The position numbers were made by a program, and so were the translations under genes. The notes beneath the pieces were generated by a model. The model was not told the DNA's origin, made no database searches, and saw nothing but the letters and a program-made list of their open reading frames with translations. Shown in pieces: positions 22,916-35,854 of a DNA stretch of 64,000 bases (positions within the stretch are counted from its first letter, which is position 1; every line of letters starts with the position of its first letter). This DNA is from Liolophura sinensis (lineage: Eukaryota; Mollusca; Polyplacophora; Chitonida; Chitonidae): the NCBI RefSeq assembly GCF_032854445.1, contig NC_088295.1, forward strand, positions 53,611,249 to 53,675,248. Direction: 5' to 3'.

Positions 22916-24171
22916 TCGCAGCGGACGTCACTGTAGTAACTCATTAAATGTCGACGAGGCGGAGGCAATTTGTTGTGGGAGGAACAAAACGAGAAGCACC
23001 AGGGCCAACACCCAGTTACCATTGAAGAGTTTGTGTAAAAAGGGGTGCAAACCTTTCACTTATCTGTCCACATGACAGCCTGTGGAATTTTTCTCGAAAA
23101 TATGAGAAGGATAGGTTGCTTTGTATTTAATTAGTTATCCTTCCGTATGTAGGCACACCGATATAATACCTTTGGCATCGGTGAATAAATAAATTTAAAA
23201 AGTCGACAATGTCAAAAAATAGTGTATTTAATGTTTAAAAACAATTACACATACATAAATGCATCTGTTCCTGAGAAATTGAAAATATAAACTAATAATC
23301 GGATTAACACATAAATAAGAGGATCGGGTAGATTGTCATTGGTCCCTGTTTTATCATTATTTGGGACATAAAGCATGAGTATAATATAAAAAGGGCTTAC
23401 AATATAGAGAGTACAACCAGAGCAGCAACGACTGTGTGATAAATGGGAAATGGTCACACGTAACGGGCTTCCTGACAAAGCAAAGAGACCAGGTGTCGGG
23501 GATGCTTTGTCCAACAGAAGAACCATGGTTTGTGCAGGAAAACAATATAATAAAAAAAACTGAGCCTCTGCCCTGCATCTGTGGTGTTTGCTTATACAGT
23601 CGAACTATTTTTAAGACACAGGCAGTATATATATATATATATATTCAAATTTTTAAATAAAATTTTCTAGCACGGTTGGCCAAATTGGTGATGGAACGAA
23701 CTTTTTCTCCAACCTTGGGTAATCTTCTCATCATATCCGTGCAGAACACAAGATCAAAGTTAAGTTCGAACCAATTTCACACCAGGTAGAGACTGGCAAA
23801 TTAACAAGTCTAGTGTTAACTCCCCGTGAGATCTAGAGGGAATGTAGTCTGATTTAATATACCAAAAATTCTTGTACTGTACATCCAAGATACTTATATT
23901 AAAACAGCACATAAAACACCTATGTATAGTACACATACTATCACTATATGCCTTCACCCCAATAATATCAAAATGTTATCATATATGTATACAAAAGTCC
24001 ATTACTTAGAAGTATACAACTTCCCTATAGCCAGCCTCCATGACACTTTACTTTTCTTGGATCTCTAACACTTTATACGGCGTATTTGCGCAGCTATGTA
24101 TTTTTTTCTTAATTGCCTAACAAACATTTGAGAAACGGTTGATGGACTCAGGACCCTATTAGCACTTCCAT
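22916..24171. other. Non-coding with AT microsatellite
   Basis: A short (TA)n tract lies at 23626-23645. No exon recognised. Confidence 0.4.
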
Positions 24172-24582
24172 TCCTCGCAACGAATGTAAATTCTGTTCAT
24201 ATTAGGGTGTAAAGTCTTTTTTTTTTTTTTTTTTGATGTTAGCCTGCCGTTTTTGGTGTACATCGGCATTCTTGCTATCAAAATGATGGAAACTGTCTAA
24301 GCTATGGCTTATGAGTTTTAATGATGTAAGTTTGAAAATCTGGGGGAGAGGACACAAGGAGACAGGCGGTAATGAGGCTGCGAGAGACGTCCCCTTGCTA
24401 GGCACCCGGGCCAGCTGCCGGCAGAGAAAGGTCCCACATTTTACCGGTCAACCTGTGTCAAGATTTTATGGCTAGCTGGGCTAGGTATGCACCAAAGCTT
24501 ATTGGCCACGGAATGGTTGGAACTGAGCCCAGCGCTAAACGTTAATATTGTCGCTTACGGACAATTAATGGGGTCTGAAGCC
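24172..24582 (-). repeat. Dispersed ~400-bp repeat, copy 1
   Basis: This segment is an inverted, diverged copy of 51361-51776. Shared landmarks include TTAGGGTGTAAAGTC, GCCTGCCGTTTTTGGTGTAC, AAAATGATGGAAACTGTCTA, GAGAGACGTCCCCTTG and AGCGCTAAACGTTAA. A T19-like run at about 24218 replaces part of the sequence here. No coding capacity or terminal inverted repeat was seen; it could be a non-autonomous transposon or SINE-like element. Confidence 0.75.
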
Positions 24583-26020
24583 TGATGCGTGGCGGGAAAA
24601 AATGTTTTAAACGCGGTTGTGTTGAAACAGACTCAATAAAATAAAGGACATCAATGTCTTTTAAATAATCACTTATAATGGTCAAATGAGTTATCAAAAT
24701 ATTGAATTCTGACTCAAATCCGTTCAGCGGTACTAAAGAACAAGAACAAAGCTGATGTAACCCCAAAATATGACATCTGTGATTTCCAAACTATAATGTA
24801 TACAGAGCCCAGGGTATGAGAGAGTAAACCATCCAATCAACTCGTTTTCCTTTTAAAATAAAACATTCCTGTGGACAAGCTGTGTGAAAAACATAGCACA
24901 GAGTAAAAACACCAACCATAGCTTGATCCACAAATTTTAACGTTATCCAGGCAGTAAGTACTGTGGAGACTAAAAGCAATTGAGCTGGAGAACTATTAAG
25001 TCCTGAACAATTATATATACTGCTTGGAAGAACCATAATGGAGCAATTTTTCTATCCTGACCCGTAACGCTCCCCTGAAGAAAAACATTTCTCAAAAGCA
25101 AGTAGAGCTGATTCATGGTACCAACCAATGTGAAATATATGTATACTGTTTGCATAATACAATTCTCAAAAATTTTTGTACAAATCAACATTTTTTGTAC
25201 AAATCTCATATTTTTGTACTTGGCCTTGGATATTTCGACAGAACGTTTGCAACATACTTTTACAGATACTGTGTATCCAAGACTTAACAATCCAATGAAG
25301 AGGATTGGAAAGTCAGGAAGAAATAAATAAAAGTAAGCTGCACCTACAATGCAGCGTTGTTGTTTTTAATATGCTTTGAACAGCATTCAATAGTTATTTT
25401 TACCTTTGCCTTGCTGGAAAGGTAATAATCTAATAAACGTACTAAATCAATTGATCAATCCACATTTGAATGGCACCCATACAGTGTATTCTCAGTGTAC
25501 CACTCATAAGCGGCATGAACAAGTCCTTTGAAAGTCAAAGTAAATTTATGACTTTTCTGGTCCGTTTTCGAAGTGTTAATCTTGTGCCTTGTGGTGGTTA
25601 TCCAGTACTCGTATGGGACAAGGAGAGTAACTAGTATACTTTCCTTACCAGGGCCATTTCTGTCGGTTTTCTTGACCAGGTCATGTCAAGTTTTCTCTCG
25701 ATCAAATTTTCCCGGTCTGTCAACCATTTTATGCGATTGCCAGACATAGTGACATCACACCGCTTGTGGTGGGATTTGTGAAAGGTTTGTCAAACCAAGG
25801 ACAGTGATACGCTGACACGCACCCAACATTCATTTACGACAAACGTGCCCTTATTCCAACAACGTACGAGTCAGGCATTCCGGTACTACTTTTCCCCTTG
25901 TCTGACAGCAATGAACAATCGTTCTCTACAACTATTTGTTGAGTGTTTGGAAGAAGAAAAGAACAGGAAAAAAACTACAACTGTCAAAAAGGGAGAAAAC
26001 TGATCTGGATCAATACATTT
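24583..26020. other. Intergenic
   Basis: No exon assigned. It lies just downstream (minus strand) of the HtrL-like gene and so includes its 3' untranslated region. Confidence 0.4.
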
Positions 26021-27935
26021 TCAATGGGGTTCTCGGGTAGCAGCAACCACACGCTGATTTACAATTTCTTTTATTTTCATACACAGATATCCCAGATAGA
26101 ACCATTCATTCACATCCCCGTCTGGGACGTACAACTGAATATGAACGGACGGTTTTAACACGTTCCTTCCCTCGTCGCTGAAAAGCGAGAAGATGACCTG
26201 CTGGTCAGTGTTGATTATTCCCTGGGCGATGAATGCCTCGACGGCTCGACGGTACTGTTTGGCGAAGGACAACATGACAGATTTCCTGCCGAAGAAGAAA
26301 CCTCCGCCAATCCACACCTGAGTGTCCAGCATGATGTCGGCCGGCTTACTGGACAGAGAGATGTCACGGTCAACCACATTAAAGGCTATTTTTGACGAGT
26401 TAAAATTACACGGGATTTCAAGAGTAAAATGGTGAGAAAGATGTACAATGTCGCGGAAGTAACCAACGTCCAACCAGGCATAATATTCCGAGTGATAAAA
26501 ATCTCTGCTGATGGCGTCCTCCATGAATTCGTACTTTGCGTGTTGAGAACTGGAATAGTCCGCATATTTTTCTGGCTGTATCGCCTTCAAGTTCCATAAA
26601 TTGCTGAAAATTGCCTGGATATGGGCCTTGAGTCCAAACGCCCAGAGCTTGTTCCGGTCTTCCACTTCTATAACTCGCGTGGGAAAACTTGACATACGGC
26701 GACTGTTCTCGACCACCGTCTTCATCTCCGAAGAGTCCGTGTAAAACACAAGAGCGTTGTCCAAACGACCGAACACAGTCGCCCATTTTAAATATTTGGC
26801 CGTGTTTCGAGTTTCTACAATACCTTTTGGGACTGAACCAAGGTTGATGTAAGCTGAAACGATGGTCAAATTCTGAGAATGTCTCTGAGGAAAACGTCTG
26901 CCTTGATTTTCGTCTTCGACCACGTCACTATGAGGGGCACACTGCAAGGAAACGAACGGCATGAGAGACATCAGAGTGCATTGGAACCTGATTGGTATTT
27001 TATGCCACAAATTCAAGAATATATTTATTTATTTATTTATCTGGTGTATGCAGAATAAGTATTGGAATAAATCTATATCACAGAAGACGTACAAGAAGTG
27101 TTTGCGCCAAAAATACTTCTCGCATGCACACCGACTTCTTAAGGGAGAAAAAAACATAAAAGTGATGCCAAAATCAGATGAAAAGGCGTGAAAAACCATA
27201 ATAATGTGCTAAATAAGGTTGTGATGCATGTTGAATAAATTTGTTTGAGTTTAAATTTGTTTTCTCACATCCAAACACGTGGATCTAAACTGGATTATAA
27301 TTTTCATAAAGATATTAAAAATATAAATATGGTCAAAATTCAGGTTGAACACATTTTACTCTCCGTTTGTATACATGCAGCAAATTAGCCCCTAGCACCG
27401 TGGCTTAAGCAGAATTAGGTCAAAAAGCAGTCATCTTAATTGCAATACATTAGACTCAACTGGTAAAGGGTTAGTAAAAATGTTGTGTTGTCATCACATT
27501 TGACAAAGAATATAAACCTGCAACGTGACCAGGCTACTGGGGATACTTAGTCCACTGCAAAAATCCTGCTTTATGCCGAAAACAATATAAAGGGCTTTAG
27601 TAGTTTTTCACTCATTGTTCAACACAATGGTATGAACGTTTCTTTGAACGTTTGGGCGTGCATTCTACAATTACAAAGTTGAGTTGATCAACGAATGAAA
27701 TTAAAAGAAAGTTTCACTCTTTTTAGGTTGGGCTTAATTACATGTACATGTATATGGAAAGCTGTGCATATCTAAGAATGCTTACTTTAATTCTGCTCCT
27801 CAAATTATCTGGCAGCGCTTCCCAGTGAGCAACATCCCGTGAAAGCCGCTGACAGATCACTGTGATGGTAACCAGCAAAACAGCTAGAATGAATATCCGA
27901 CGGGCACTTTTCTGTTTCATTAAACCCACGATCAT
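26021..27935 (-). CDS. HtrL/YibB-like membrane-anchored protein, two exons
   Basis: Exon 1 is 27935-27786 (50 codons), starting at an ATG and ending at AAA before GTAAGC. Exon 2 is 26941-26021 (306 codons plus stop), starting after a clear acceptor (tttccttgcag) with TGT GCC CCT. Both boundaries are phase 0, giving 356 residues. Residues about 14-28 (FILAVLLVTITVICQ) form one hydrophobic segment after basic residues, so a type II anchor with a lumenal C-terminal domain is likely. The lumenal part has NLT and NSS sequons. The motif YAWLDVGYFRD (around residues 204-214), plus LDTQVWIGGGFFFG and INTDQQVIF, matches the HtrL_YibB family as I know it. That family is found in bacteria and many invertebrates and is suspected to be glycosyltransferase-like (WLD as the metal-binding acidic motif). 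The reaction is not established. The gene looks intact. Confidence 0.8.
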
Positions 27936-29603
27936 TTTTGTAACCCAGTATTCTTTTGGAGAAACAAAGGCATCTGGAGGCTATCTCCTACCTAACTGGT
28001 GGTTACCTGTTGAAAGACAAAATTAATTTCAAATACAACGATTTTCATTTTAAGTTTCTTCGCTGAGATTTGTTTTACATGTATACACCTTATAGAAATG
28101 TTTGTATTCTACATTGATCATTTGATAACATTGCTTCAATGTTCACATAAACCATTAAAGCCTGTGATTTTATGCTTATCAAACTTATACCGGTCCAAAG
28201 ATGTGAATCTTCTTTTTTCAGTCTTCAGCTTAATGTAGCTTAACCTGAAACCCTAACAGAGACAAAAGATAAATAAAATAAATTCGTAGCTGTGCTTTGG
28301 TGAAAATCGACTGATCGTGAAAACAAAAAGAGCATGGAGGTCACCTGTAGACAGAACTTTTCACCAGTGGAATTAATTATCAGCATAGGATTATTAAAAT
28401 GCTGAAAACCATATGATGAATTCTTCAATTCTTCGATTGCTGGCAAACATACATTTAGCCACATTTCAACCTAAAGCAAATTACAAGGCAGGTTAACACT
28501 GTCACCTTCAGTTTATTTACCCTATATGATAATAAATGGACTTTGAGAAAACGATTATACCGATTTTGATGTATGCTGGCGAAATAGGTTATCAAGGTGA
28601 AGTGTTTGACGTCAAGGTGCTGGGGCGTAGGTTGGGGGAGGTGCGGGGGATGCGGAGGCAAAAATGTTCCGCTCAAGTCGACGAAAGAAGTATTTTAGCC
28701 TTTATTTCTTACCTAGCTATTAACATTTATTCCAGAAAATATTTGCTGTAGCCTAAACAGGCCAATATTTCAATTTCGTACCAATTTACTAAATCGTATA
28801 TAGGCCTATTTGGACATGTTATGTTATGTGAACCATTCCATATTGTTCCCGATGGAAGATGGCGTGTTTTACAGAATTACCTCCCCTGAATCGTACCGCG
28901 CAGGCAACAGTAGCCATTTCCTTCTGGTGGACAAGACAGATGACGCAGTTTACTTGTACTGTTTGTAACTCTGGAACCCATGACAATAAACACTATATAC
29001 TCAGGGTCAGCCTGTTTTCAACTCAACCTAAGTTGTTTTGGGGTTGCTTTTTTACTATTATTGTGAAAATGAATGTGTGAACATTTGCCAAATCTGCATT
29101 CGAAACACTTCGGAATCACTCAAGAGTCTCTCTCCGGCAATCTAACATCCCGGAGCTACCGGGGCCTAGGGGGCCCCTGGACCCTCGCTTAATAGATTGT
29201 GATAGTCGTTCCGCTTTTGTCAAATCCGCACCCAAACCCCCTGAAGATCCACGCTACGCCCGAGGTGGTACAGATATCAAATTTTGTGAATAATTTTCGG
29301 TGTTATGGAGGATGTCCAGCTGGTGTTTTAAAGTACTGGGGTTATTAGTTCAGAAGTGCATTAAAAGTTAAAAAGAGTTAAGTAAACTTTAAATCTTAAT
29401 ACCAGTCTCATCTCAATACTAAGTAAATGATACTCTCGCCTGAACAGAGTTCTTTAACTTGAACACTTCTGAACAACTGGCCACTGGTGTCAAAGAATCT
29501 TGGATAAGATAACTCCGTAAAATATAACGTAGGTCTATATACATATATGCTAATAAGCATATATATAACAATAACAATATTATAATGCTTGGCTAACACA
29601 GAT
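27936..29603. other. Intergenic, presumed promoter side of the HtrL-like gene
   Basis: No exon recognised. A G-rich palindrome-like patch (CCGGGGCCTAGGGGGCCCCTGG) lies at about 29157-29180 and may be part of an unlisted repeat. Confidence 0.4.
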
Positions 29604-29772
29604 TTATTTATTTGATTTGTGTTTTACGCCGTACTTAAGAATATTTCACTTATACGACGGCGGCCAGCATTATGGTGGGAGGAAACCAGGCAAAGCCCGG
29701 GGGAAACCCACAACCATCCACAGGTTGCTGGCAGACCTTCCCACGTACGGCTGGAGAGGAAGCCAACATGAG
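29604..29772 (-). repeat. SINE type A, 5'-truncated, with target-site duplication
   Basis: The full core and tail are present, with truncation inside the tRNA-like head (ends GAGGAAGCCAACATGAG). The flanking GGCTAACACAGAT at 29591-29603 and 29773-29785 is a perfect 13-bp target-site duplication. Confidence 0.93.
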
Positions 29773-29785
29773 GGCTAACACAGAT

Positions 29786-30370
29786 GTAATCAGAAGTAAC
29801 ATTTGGCTAACACAAGTATGGTCATGCAACATTACATCTGTTAACATTCTACACAAGGACTGCTTAATATGTCAGAATAGGGAGAGAAATTAAGGGAGTA
29901 GCAAATTGTTCTTGTACTTTTGAGGTCAACTTAAGAGTTTCAAGCATATACTTTGACAATGTGTGGCTACTCAGTCGGAGTGGCGGTTAGGGATGCACAT
30001 CTCATAATGTTGGAGATCTATAGGGTGGCGTTTTGCTTTATAGCCTGTTTAAAGCCACAAAATATTTCGGAAGCTTTGAAAATAACTTTTAAATGTCTAA
30101 AATTCATTTTCAAATGTGCAAAGATCATTTCGAAAATGTCATTGTTTTAACGACCTGAAAATCCTCCATAAAGCCTTAATAATGTGACGTACATGTAACA
30201 GTAGAAACTGTAAAATACAGACTCCTCATATCATATAAAAAATGAAACACGCGACACGTAGGACCTTGACATTTGTGGTACATGTACACCAGACTATGAA
30301 CAACATTTTACAATAGTGACGAACAGTATCGGCAACACATAGACACAGTTATGATCAAATGTTCAATCTC
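29786..30370. other. Non-coding
   Basis: Nothing recognised. Confidence 0.4.
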
Positions 30371-30515
30371 CGGCCGTGCGTGGGAAGGTCTGCCAGCAAC
30401 CTGTGGATGGGCGTGGGTTTCCCCCGGGGTTTTGCCTGGTTTCCACCCACCATAATGCTGGCCGCCGTCGTATAAGTGAAATATTCTTGAGTACGGCGTA
30501 AAACAACAAAACTCT
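30371..30515 (+). repeat. SINE type A, 5'-truncated
   Basis: It reads CGGCCGTGCGTGGGAAGGTC, GGGCGTGGGTTTCCCCCGGG, CCATAATGCTGGCCGCCGTC and the tail TTGAGTACGGCGTAAAAC. No clear target-site duplication. Confidence 0.88.
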
Positions 30516-32877
30516 GTGTATTTGTAACAGAAAAAAAAAAACACAAAATTGAGTTTTTGTACCCCAGTATTCAGTTTTTAGCTGGATTTTACCACCGAAT
30601 ACCTGGGTGTAAAATCGAGGTGCATGAATCCATGTTATGTCTTTAGAACATGCAGAACTGTTCCAATTTGTGCACACCTTTCATATCCCTCTTTGACACT
30701 CCATCCAGTCCTTCTTAAATTTCAGACAACAGTAGTGTCAAATCAATTGTTCGAAGAACACATCATCCACCTGTTCAGTGACATAAACTACATTTGAAAA
30801 CAAAACAAAGGTGGGTTGCCCTAAAGACATGGACATAATTTATAAATGTACACGAGAAATAGGAAAATATCTGCATGTTTTAGTCCATATCATTCGTTTT
30901 GAAATTAATAAGGTCAATCTTAATTACTGATAATGATTATCTTATCTACTGTATCTTGTGAGTATTGCATGCATGATAAGCGCTATTTTTGCGCCTTTCA
31001 TTGCTGTTCTACGTTTAGTGTCAACAAAAATATGGTCGAAAACAAATTTGCAGACATCTGACTTCACAAGACCTTCAAGATGTTTTTCTGTGGATCGTCA
31101 GTGCACAGAAGATGTGGGTTCAACCCCGGACATTGACAGCGAAGCTTAACAAATCAAGCTAAGCAATACTGTATTATCTCCCTGTTCGTGGGAATGTGCT
31201 GACAATAAGCGGTCAACAATACTTTTGTGGTCACTTGCACACTCAAATGTTCCTCTAAGAACACTTGACTTCCACCAAAAACCCTGGTTCCACAATATGG
31301 ACCACCACTGTGTAAGTAGAAAGCTTTAAACAATAACCAACTAAATATATGCATAATTAGCATGAGCTCCCAGTCTACACCAAGAAGGTTGTTCTTAACA
31401 TCATCTATCAATTCACCAAAGAAAACACTTTTAAGAGAATTTTTGCAGAATTATTTCAACATCATTTGAAGCCATACAGCATTCAATTATAGTATTTCTG
31501 TTGAGTGTATTATATAACACTGCAGCTTCAAATGAGCAGGATTGCTTTCGATTATGTTTTTGTTTTAACGGACTGATTCTGTGAATTTATACTGGGAAAT
31601 GTTTTCTTACAACTAAGACAGTTTCGCAAAATATGATCATCACACATGTTATGTTATGGTGGGATCACTGAAGAAGTATTACTCTGGTGATCCGACACGA
31701 GAGACCAAATATGGAACACCCTGAAAAGCTATATATCCTTCTTTGCGTTTGGAGGAGGTATTGTGTGTGTGTGGGGGGGGGGGGGGGGGGGGGGAGGCAT
31801 CATTATGCCTCTAAGTTCTAGAAATATGTTCTACAACAGTTTTATTTACACCAGCTTTATGCCTACATGTACACCTAGGGCATAAAGTGCAAAATAATAA
31901 ATCTAATAAGCAATACCTCTCTTCAATATTCCACTTTTACCTATTTTGGGCTATGTTGTGGTGAGGAGACAGGCAGGTCTAGCACATGGATCATTGGGGG
32001 AGCACTTGAACATTGTTCAGAGGTTTCTGCTCAGCTCCTTTCTATTGAAGATACCAAAAGTACGGAAACCACAAAACAATATCCTAGGTGCTCAGTGAGC
32101 TGAGGTGATGGCTTAGCCCATCAAATTTGGCACACTTCAATTGACTTCTGACCCAACATCATAAGACATGATTGACACAGGCAGGGATGTAACTTAACTT
32201 TAACTTTGCTTTAAGAGCTTTTTTGTGTATTTACCTTGTGTTAGATATATTTAAAATTAGTTCACAAACACAAAGCACGTTTCTAAATGCACCACTTAGA
32301 CAGCTGCAATTTGTTTAAATGTCTCTAAGGTACATATACACAGTGTAAATCATAAGGGTGTTTTAAATCTGAGGTTGCTGTCCATTGTTAGCCCCTTTTA
32401 AGATGCTCAATGTGCCAGTTGACATAAACAGCAACCTCAGCTTAACAGATCAAGATAAACCATCTAGGTATTAATAATTTGTGGAGTAACTCTCATTCAA
32501 GCAATGCAGTTGTGAGGGTTATGGAAAGAAACACCCACCTGAACCACAAGGGTATCCTGATGCCAATCAATGAGCTTAATCATTAAACTTAATGACGCAA
32601 ACAATGACACAAAACAAGTCTAGTACACCCCGCTGGGGCACCACACCCACATCTAAACAGTTCTGAAAAGAACAGTGTCAAATTAATCAGACAAAATTTA
32701 CTATTTATATCTGTTTCGTTTCTTTCACGTCAGCTGTGTAGTATCACAAAATATGATAATTTCAAAAAGCAAGAAGTTTCACATGATAGTTTATACATGT
32801 ATATGAGAAATACAAAGGGCCGCGTTTGAATTTCTCATATGTATACCTCTCAGTCCATGCCATCGGCTTTGAACAGA
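30516..32877. other. Gene-poor stretch with a long G tract
   Basis: A TG repeat runs into about 22 consecutive G at 31773-31794. At about 31090-31145 TGTGGGTTCAACCCCGG resembles a pol III B box, possibly an isolated SINE head. No exon recognised. Confidence 0.45.
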
Positions 32878-33036
32878 TTTTTTTTTTTTTTTTTTGATTG
32901 GTATTTTACGCCGTACTCAAGAATATTTCACTTATACGACGGCGGCCAGCATTATGGTGGGTGGAAACCGAGCAGAGCCCGGGGGAAACCCACGACCATC
33001 CGCAGGTTGCTGCAGACCTTCCCACTTACGGCCAGA
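32878..33036 (-). repeat. SINE type A, 5'-truncated, with target-site duplication
   Basis: Tail T-run, core and truncation at ACGGCCA are present. The perfect 12-bp flank GCTTTGAACAGA occurs at 32866-32877 and 33037-33048. Confidence 0.93.
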
Positions 33037-33048
33037 GCTTTGAACAGA

Positions 33049-33781
33049 ATTAGATTAATCTAAATCATGCACTGTTATATATGCTGTATATACTAACTGC
33101 TTGATAACGATTGTTCTGAGCCTTTATTGTTGGGCTATGTTTAGTATAAACAGAGATATGATCGAAAACAAATTTTACAGATATCTGACATCAGGAGGCC
33201 CTAATATTGAACCCAATATAAAGAGAGGAGTTGAAATAGCCACCTGGGGCTCGCTTACCTGATGACTCTGCTTGACCTTACAGGTAAATGCACGTTGATC
33301 CACCTGAAATATTTGAATTGGTTCAATCTGAGTTCAAATTGCAGTGCATGAATGGCGTCACGCTCCACAGGGTTTTGGCGATCAAAATCACTTGACAGAT
33401 TTCGGTGTCCGTGGCCACGTTATTCGCCATTCGAGAACGCGCACACACGGGCACTGCACTCGCAGGGAGGTGAAAGATAATATGGAAAAATATGGGAAAA
33501 TGAACTACTCTGGATCATATTCTACCAACTACGGCTGATACTAGCCGGAAAGTATGGCACCGGTAATGAATGCTACTTGGTGCTTTATTGGTCCACAGTA
33601 CACTCTCTACGAGTAGTAGTGTGCAGCCTATACCCATGAATAGCACGTCCACTAGGGAGCGGCACTGGGCAGCCTACAATCATGAGCAGTACGTCCACGA
33701 GGAGAACGGATATTCAAAAGCAGACCGGAAAATAAAACTTGTTCGTTTACCAATAACTGGGCAAGGTACGAGACTTTGAAC

Positions 33782-33819
<38 letters not shown>

Positions 33820-33929
33820 CTATGTCCCAGCAGATAAATTCTCAACACTTTAAACCTTCTCTGGTGTGTCATACTTAATTAGTAACCTAATAATCCTCCA
33901 TCACTAACTGGAAAAAAGAAAATTAAAGA
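33049..33929. other. Non-coding; TA microsatellite and diverged repeat units
   Basis: A (TA)n tract of about 30 bp lies at 33786-33816. At 33600-33715, CAGCCTA…CATGA…CACGTCCAC recurs twice. The second copy leads into CCACGAGGAGAACGG, the same motif that heads the 53-bp repeat downstream. The open stretch at 33344-33535 has no family signature. Confidence 0.45.
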
Positions 33930-34142
33930 TCCACGAGGAGGACATTGTCTATTTCACCTTCCTAGAAGTATAAGGTACAACACCCACGAGGAGGACAGTG
34001 GCTAATTTACCTTCCTACAGGAATAAAGTACAACATCCACGAGGAGAACAATGGCTAATTTACCTTCCTATAGGTATAAAGTACAACATCCACGAAGAGG
34101 ACGGTGGCTAATTTACCTACCTATAAATATAAAGTACAACCC
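33930..34142. repeat. 53-bp minisatellite, about 4 copies
   Basis: The unit reads CAACATCCACGAGGAGAACA then ATGGCTAATTTACCTTCCTA, TAGGTATAAAGTA (53 bp). The array is bounded by CACGAGGAGGACATTG at its start and TATAAAGTACAACCCAATAC at its end. Confidence 0.85.
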
Positions 34143-34568
34143 AATACTTTGCATTTCGCGCCATGTGTTTGGTCATGCGCTCTACACCGCCCTGCTCATG
34201 GATGTCCGGTCTGTGGTGGATGTACTTCCGGTCCCCTCTTGGATGTAGGCTGACGAATACTGTTGCATTGATTTCCGTTCTCGTACTGTTGCTCGTGGGA
34301 GTAGTACTGGGCAGTTGGCTTGCTTGATTAATCCGGCAGGGGCCGCTCGTGTCATAGCCGTGGTCAGGGTGTCTTCACGGACGCGGCAACAAGGCGGCCC
34401 GGTAGGCTCGATGGACGGTTATTAAGCTGAAATCCGAGCTTATAAAGAAATTTGCCACAAACACAGGCCGAAAAACAGAATTGATTGAAAGGCATGCACG
34501 CGCATGAATTTTTTTTTCATTCAGTAATAAGCATGTTTGCAAGTAATTACCGACAATCGAACGTGTTG

Positions 34569-34928
34569 TACCGGCCCGGATAGCACAGTTGGTAGAGCGT
34601 ACGCTTCGGGACCGGTAGATCCAGGATCAATCCTTGGTCGAGTCACACCTAAGACTTTAAAAGAGGAAGTTGTAACTTCCTCGCTTGGCGTTCAGCATGA
34701 AGGGGATAGTGCAACGACTGGTTGACCCGTATCAGTATAATGGCTCGGGCGGTGCGGCTTACTTGCCTTCGTTAAGTCGTCTCAGTGATGCAGCACTAAA
34801 TAAAAGAGCGGTGGAAATCCGTCCTGCGACAAGGAAGCACATTACACGTACATGCACCCTAATGATTCCTTCGTCGTCATATGACTGAAAAATTGTTGAG
34901 TACGACGTTAAACCCCAAGCACTCGCAC
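34569..34928 (+). repeat. Full-length tRNA-derived SINE (type B) with target-site duplication
   Basis: The head has a pol III A box (TAGCACAGTTGGTAGAGCG) and B box (GGATCAATCC). A body of about 230 bp follows, then the 3' domain TATGACTGAAAAATTG, TTGAGTACGACGTTAAACCC and an ACTCGCACTC tail. The perfect 12-bp target-site duplication TCGAACGTGTTG flanks it at 34557-34568 and 34929-34940. The tail closely resembles molluscan V-type SINEs (RUDI-like), as I recall them. Reading frames inside it are incidental. Confidence 0.93.
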
Positions 34929-35854
34929 TCGAACGTGTTGCAAGTAGTATAAAGTAAATACGTCAAAATGACATTTCAGCTGACACTATAAAAAACTATG
35001 TACGTTTTAGTAAAGAAAGGCGGTTTGACAGAGTTGTTAAGAGTTGTGAAATTTATAAGGATCTTCATTAAATTTAGCCGTTTTTTTTTCTATAGGCGGG
35101 GGCGGGGGCATTGTTTAATTTAATTTAATTCTTTATTTATTTAACGAGGATTTCTCACAGCCTAATGGCTACTACGGAGATCTCTTCAAAGCAACAATTA
35201 ACAACATAATTACTAACGAAGTACATACATATAATTGTAAGAATACATATTTCAGACATAAGTTGAAATAAATAAATTATTATTTACAATGTTAAGATCG
35301 TTATTAGAGTTAGAATGGTAATAAAATGTTTATTTATTATTGATAAAATTATGCACACATTGAAAACAAGTTTATTATCTTCGTAATTTAAATCTTTAGA
35401 GCCAAATAAAAATATATTACATATATATCGTGAACATTGTGGAATAAAAACAGAATAATTTACACCGGGTGAAATAATTTGTGTGAGAGTATGTAGCATG
35501 TGCTTCCTATATGGGTGGCAAATTGAGAGCAAATAAAAAAATAATGAAAGGTATCTTCACATGTATCATTACAGTAGGGCCTAATGGCAAGTAGTATCTT
35601 CGATAATATTATACTTAAAAAGGTCTGCCCGAAGAGCGCTGAATCCCATTCTCATTCTGCAGTGCTGAACAGATGAAAAGTTGCTAAAGTCATTATATAA
35701 CGATATCAAATCACTAGACGTAGTAATAATTGATGGAGATAGAAATTTTTGTTCTTTCATTGAAGAATGGTGAATATGTTTAGGTAAATTATTCCAGTCC
35801 TTAGTTGTTTTCGGGAAGAAGGAAGATTTATATATACCGAGGCGGCATCTAAAT

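Noticed and set aside
22088-22931. Several 80-200 codon Leu/Cys/His-rich frames on the minus strand
   Set aside because: They arise from the 54-bp DNA repeat read in different frames; no gene-like start, splice sites or domain.
31090-31145. Possible tRNA gene (B-box-like GTGGGTTCAACCCCGG)
   Set aside because: No matching acceptor stem, D arm or A box at proper spacing; more likely a SINE head remnant.
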